Of a stretch of 7,183 nt of DNA, positions 5,484-7,183 are shown piece after piece. Every line of letters starts with the position of its first letter. Position 1 is the first letter of the stretch. This DNA is from Candidatus Zixiibacteriota bacterium (GTDB lineage: Bacteria > Zixibacteria > MSB-5A5 > GN15 > PGXB01). The DNA lies in assembly GCA_026397495.1 (NCBI GenBank), contig JAPLUS010000292.1, positions 1-7,183 of the forward strand. The letters run 5' to 3'. A program made the position numbers and the translations under genes. The notes under the pieces were generated by a model. It searched no databases. It saw nothing but the letters and a program-made list of their open reading frames with translations, and was not told the origin of the DNA.

Positions 5484-6860
5484 ATGAAAAGATGCCCTTT
5501 GATATACTGTTTCTTAATCAGCTGGTTACTTCCCGTCTTGGCGACGGCTGTTCCCCCTCTGCAACAGGCAATATATAACGCCCGGGATAGGGTCCTTCCG
5601 GCATTGGTGCATATTCAACCGGTTATTACCGATTATCGAACGGGGAAAATGATTAAGCAATCGGTAGTCGGCTCCGGTATAATTTTTCATAAAGATGGAT
5701 ATGTGGTAACCAATTATCATGTGGCTGGTAAAGCGGAAAGGATTATCTGTACACTCTATGATAAAGAACAGCTGAAGGCTGAACTTATCGGGGGTGATCC
5801 CATGACCGACATAGCCATAATAAAACTCAATTTGTCTGATTATAAGGGGAATCTGCATGTTGCCGAATTCGGCAATTCCGATTCAATACAGGTGGGGCAA
5901 TTTGTGCTGGCCATGGGGTCGCCTTTGGCCCTTTCTCGGTCGGTCTCATGTGGCGTCATCTCGACTACCGATCGCTATTTTTCAGGAGATGTGCATCTGC
6001 CATCCGGAGAAAGAACGGGAGTTTACAACAACTGGATTCAGACTGATGCCGCCATCAATCCCGGCAATTCCGGCGGGCCGCTGGTGGACCTGAATGGAAA
6101 AGTCGTTGGCATCAATTCCCGGGCAACCTTATTCGCCAACAATATCGGATTTGCCATACCCATCAATATTGTCAAGTTCGTTGTCGAAAGCATCTTGACC
6201 AAAGGAAAAGTTATACGAAGTTGGATTGGGGTACAGTGCCAGGAACTCCAGGATTTAGAAGGTTGGTTTGGCACTGCTCTAAATGAGGGGGTGTTGATTG
6301 CTTCCATCGACCCGCATTCTCCGGCAGAAGACGCAGGATTAAGGGCCGGAGATATTATACTAAAGGTCGACAGCCAATCAGTATCGGCTCGATTTGCAGA
6401 GGAACTCCCCACTTTCTATAAAATGATAGCCGACTACCCCGCCGGCAAAAAAATATCTTTAACCATACGCCGGGAAGATGTGGTGATAAATATTGATATT
6501 ATTACCCGCGAGTTGGGCAATCTGCTGGGAGAGGATCTAGACTGTAAAGAATGGGGATTTACAGTTAAAGGGATGACTAAACAGATGGCGGTCGACAATC
6601 AGCTTGAAGATACTCTTGGTATATACGTTTCAGGCGTGAAGAGGGTTGGTCCTGCGGGCGATGCCGGATTGGTGCCGGGTGATGTTATTAAGGGGATTAA
6701 TGAAAAACCGGTTGAGACTTTCCGTGAGTTTTATGACCGTTATAATGAAATAGCCAACTCAGCGGCGGATCGGGTTCTGTTTACAGTCAAACGATATGGC
6801 AGTACTAAATTCATCTTGATTAAAATGGATAATTCCAAAACCACTGAACCTGGCAAATAA
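5484..6860 (+). CDS. htrA: HtrA/Deg-family periplasmic serine protease with two PDZ domains
   Basis: This 458-residue protein should degrade or refold damaged proteins in the periplasm. A Sec signal peptide covers residues 1-22 (cleavage after ATA). The trypsin-like domain (about 30-235) has an intact triad: H79 in VVTNYHV, D109 in DPMTDIAIIKL and S196 in the GNSGGP motif, followed by the substrate-pocket strand NIGFAIPIN. PDZ1 runs from about W247 to 345 (GVLIASIDPHSPAEDAGLRAGDIILKV would be its core, 275-301). PDZ2 is about 358-440 (DTLGIYVSGVKRV, then GLVPGDVIKGINEKPV). Two PDZ domains match DegP/DegQ rather than DegS, and no membrane anchor other than the signal peptide is seen. The loop between the first strands is short, more DegQ-like than DegP-like. 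The symbol is used at family level only. The next gene begins 11 bases downstream, so they form an operon. Placement beside an ECF sigma operon suits envelope quality control, but co-regulation is not shown. Confidence 0.93.
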   Translation: MKRCPLIYCFLISWLLPVLATAVPPLQQAIYNARDRVLPALVHIQPVITDYRTGKMIKQSVVGSGIIFHKDGYVVTNYHVAGKAERIICTLYDKEQLKAELIGGDPMTDIAIIKLNLSDYKGNLHVAEFGNSDSIQVGQFVLAMGSPLALSRSVSCGVISTTDRYFSGDVHLPSGERTGVYNNWIQTDAAINPGNSGGPLVDLNGKVVGINSRATLFANNIGFAIPINIVKFVVESILTKGKVIRSWIGVQCQELQDLEGWFGTALNEGVLIASIDPHSPAEDAGLRAGDIILKVDSQSVSARFAEELPTFYKMIADYPAGKKISLTIRREDVVINIDIITRELGNLLGEDLDCKEWGFTVKGMTKQMAVDNQLEDTLGIYVSGVKRVGPAGDAGLVPGDVIKGINEKPVETFREFYDRYNEIANSAADRVLFTVKRYGSTKFILIKMDNSKTTEPGK

Positions 6861-6871
6861 AGGCACGATAT

Positions 6872-7183
6872 ATGAAAGTAATCAGATTCCTTTTGGTTTT
6901 ATTCTTCATAGCATTTCCAATCATGGGACAAAATTTTAATTTTACCAAGATAAATAAAGGGGCTTCCGAATATACCGTTACGGTTAATATTAAGATCGAG
7001 GTTTCCCTTGGGATGCAGACTACCGAGGCTCAGAATCGCAGCATTGGTACTATTGTCAGTCCCGATGGTCTGGTAATGTTTGACGGTTTTCCCATAGACA
7101 ATGACAATCCTTATTCGATGATAGCGGGAATGCAAATCAACACCGAACCGAAAAGCATTGAAATCACAATGTCTGATGGCACA
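6872..7183 (+). CDS. Exported protein with degenerate HtrA-like protease start (3' end outside window)
   Basis: The frame is open to the window end (104 residues visible). ATG 6872 follows the htrA-type stop by 11 bases, with AAAGG at 6859-6863 overlapping that stop as Shine-Dalgarno. A signal peptide (MKVIRFLLVLFFIAFPIMG) comes first, then a beta-rich segment. Residues 57-72 (SIGTIVSPDGLVMFDG) align with the region GSGxIxxxDGYVVTNYHV of HtrA proteases, including the neighbour, but F73 stands where the catalytic His would be. SDG near residues 101-103 resembles the next conserved HtrA strand (xLSDGR). This suggests a trypsin-fold protein, possibly a non-catalytic partner of the upstream protease, with the PDZ part, if any, beyond the window. 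The similarity is short, so a different beta-rich exported protein is possible. The missing 3' part would decide. Confidence 0.65.
   Translation, partial: MKVIRFLLVLFFIAFPIMGQNFNFTKINKGASEYTVTVNIKIEVSLGMQTTEAQNRSIGTIVSPDGLVMFDGFPIDNDNPYSMIAGMQINTEPKSIEITMSDGT

Overview
The window reads as an ordinary bacterial chromosome segment of moderate GC content. All seven genes lie on the + strand and use TAA and TGA stops (genetic code 11). Exported proteins with Sec signal peptides, a periplasmic-type HtrA protease, an ECF sigma factor and a DUF4097 protein point to a double-membraned bacterium. The overall style would suit a deep-branching or uncultivated phylum of the FCB/Zixibacteria sort. No taxonomic marker here settles this, so treat it as a weak guess.

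Region 1 (1-2182) is housekeeping. It holds the 3' two-thirds of fmt (methionyl-tRNA formyltransferase), then, 7 bases later, a full-length RNase G gene (rng). The two are probably co-transcribed.

Region 2 (2183-2383) is a 201-base gap with the control region of the next operon. It contains a 10-bp perfect inverted repeat spanning 113 bp, a possible housekeeping promoter, and an ECF-type promoter match (GAAAC-N16-CGTA) just upstream of the sigma gene, which suggests autoregulation.

Region 3 (2384-5277) is a tight three-gene operon. It encodes an ECF sigma factor with a TTG start, a secreted DUF4097 protein with a strikingly regular 18-residue repeat, and an exported protein with a bactofilin-like segment and a multi-helix membrane domain. 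No anti-sigma factor is visible beside the sigma gene. The third gene ends in a proline-rich tail that looks like a translated dispersed palindromic repeat.

Region 4 (5278-7183) begins with a 206-base gap. It then has a complete HtrA-family serine protease with intact His-Asp-Ser triad and two PDZ domains. Eleven bases downstream starts a second exported protein, cut by the window end. Its visible part resembles the start of an HtrA protease fold but has Phe where the catalytic His should be.

Taken together, 2384-7183 looks like an envelope-associated locus: a regulator, two extracytoplasmic beta-rich proteins and a protease pair. A shared role in envelope stress or envelope architecture is inference from gene order and families, not something the sequence proves.
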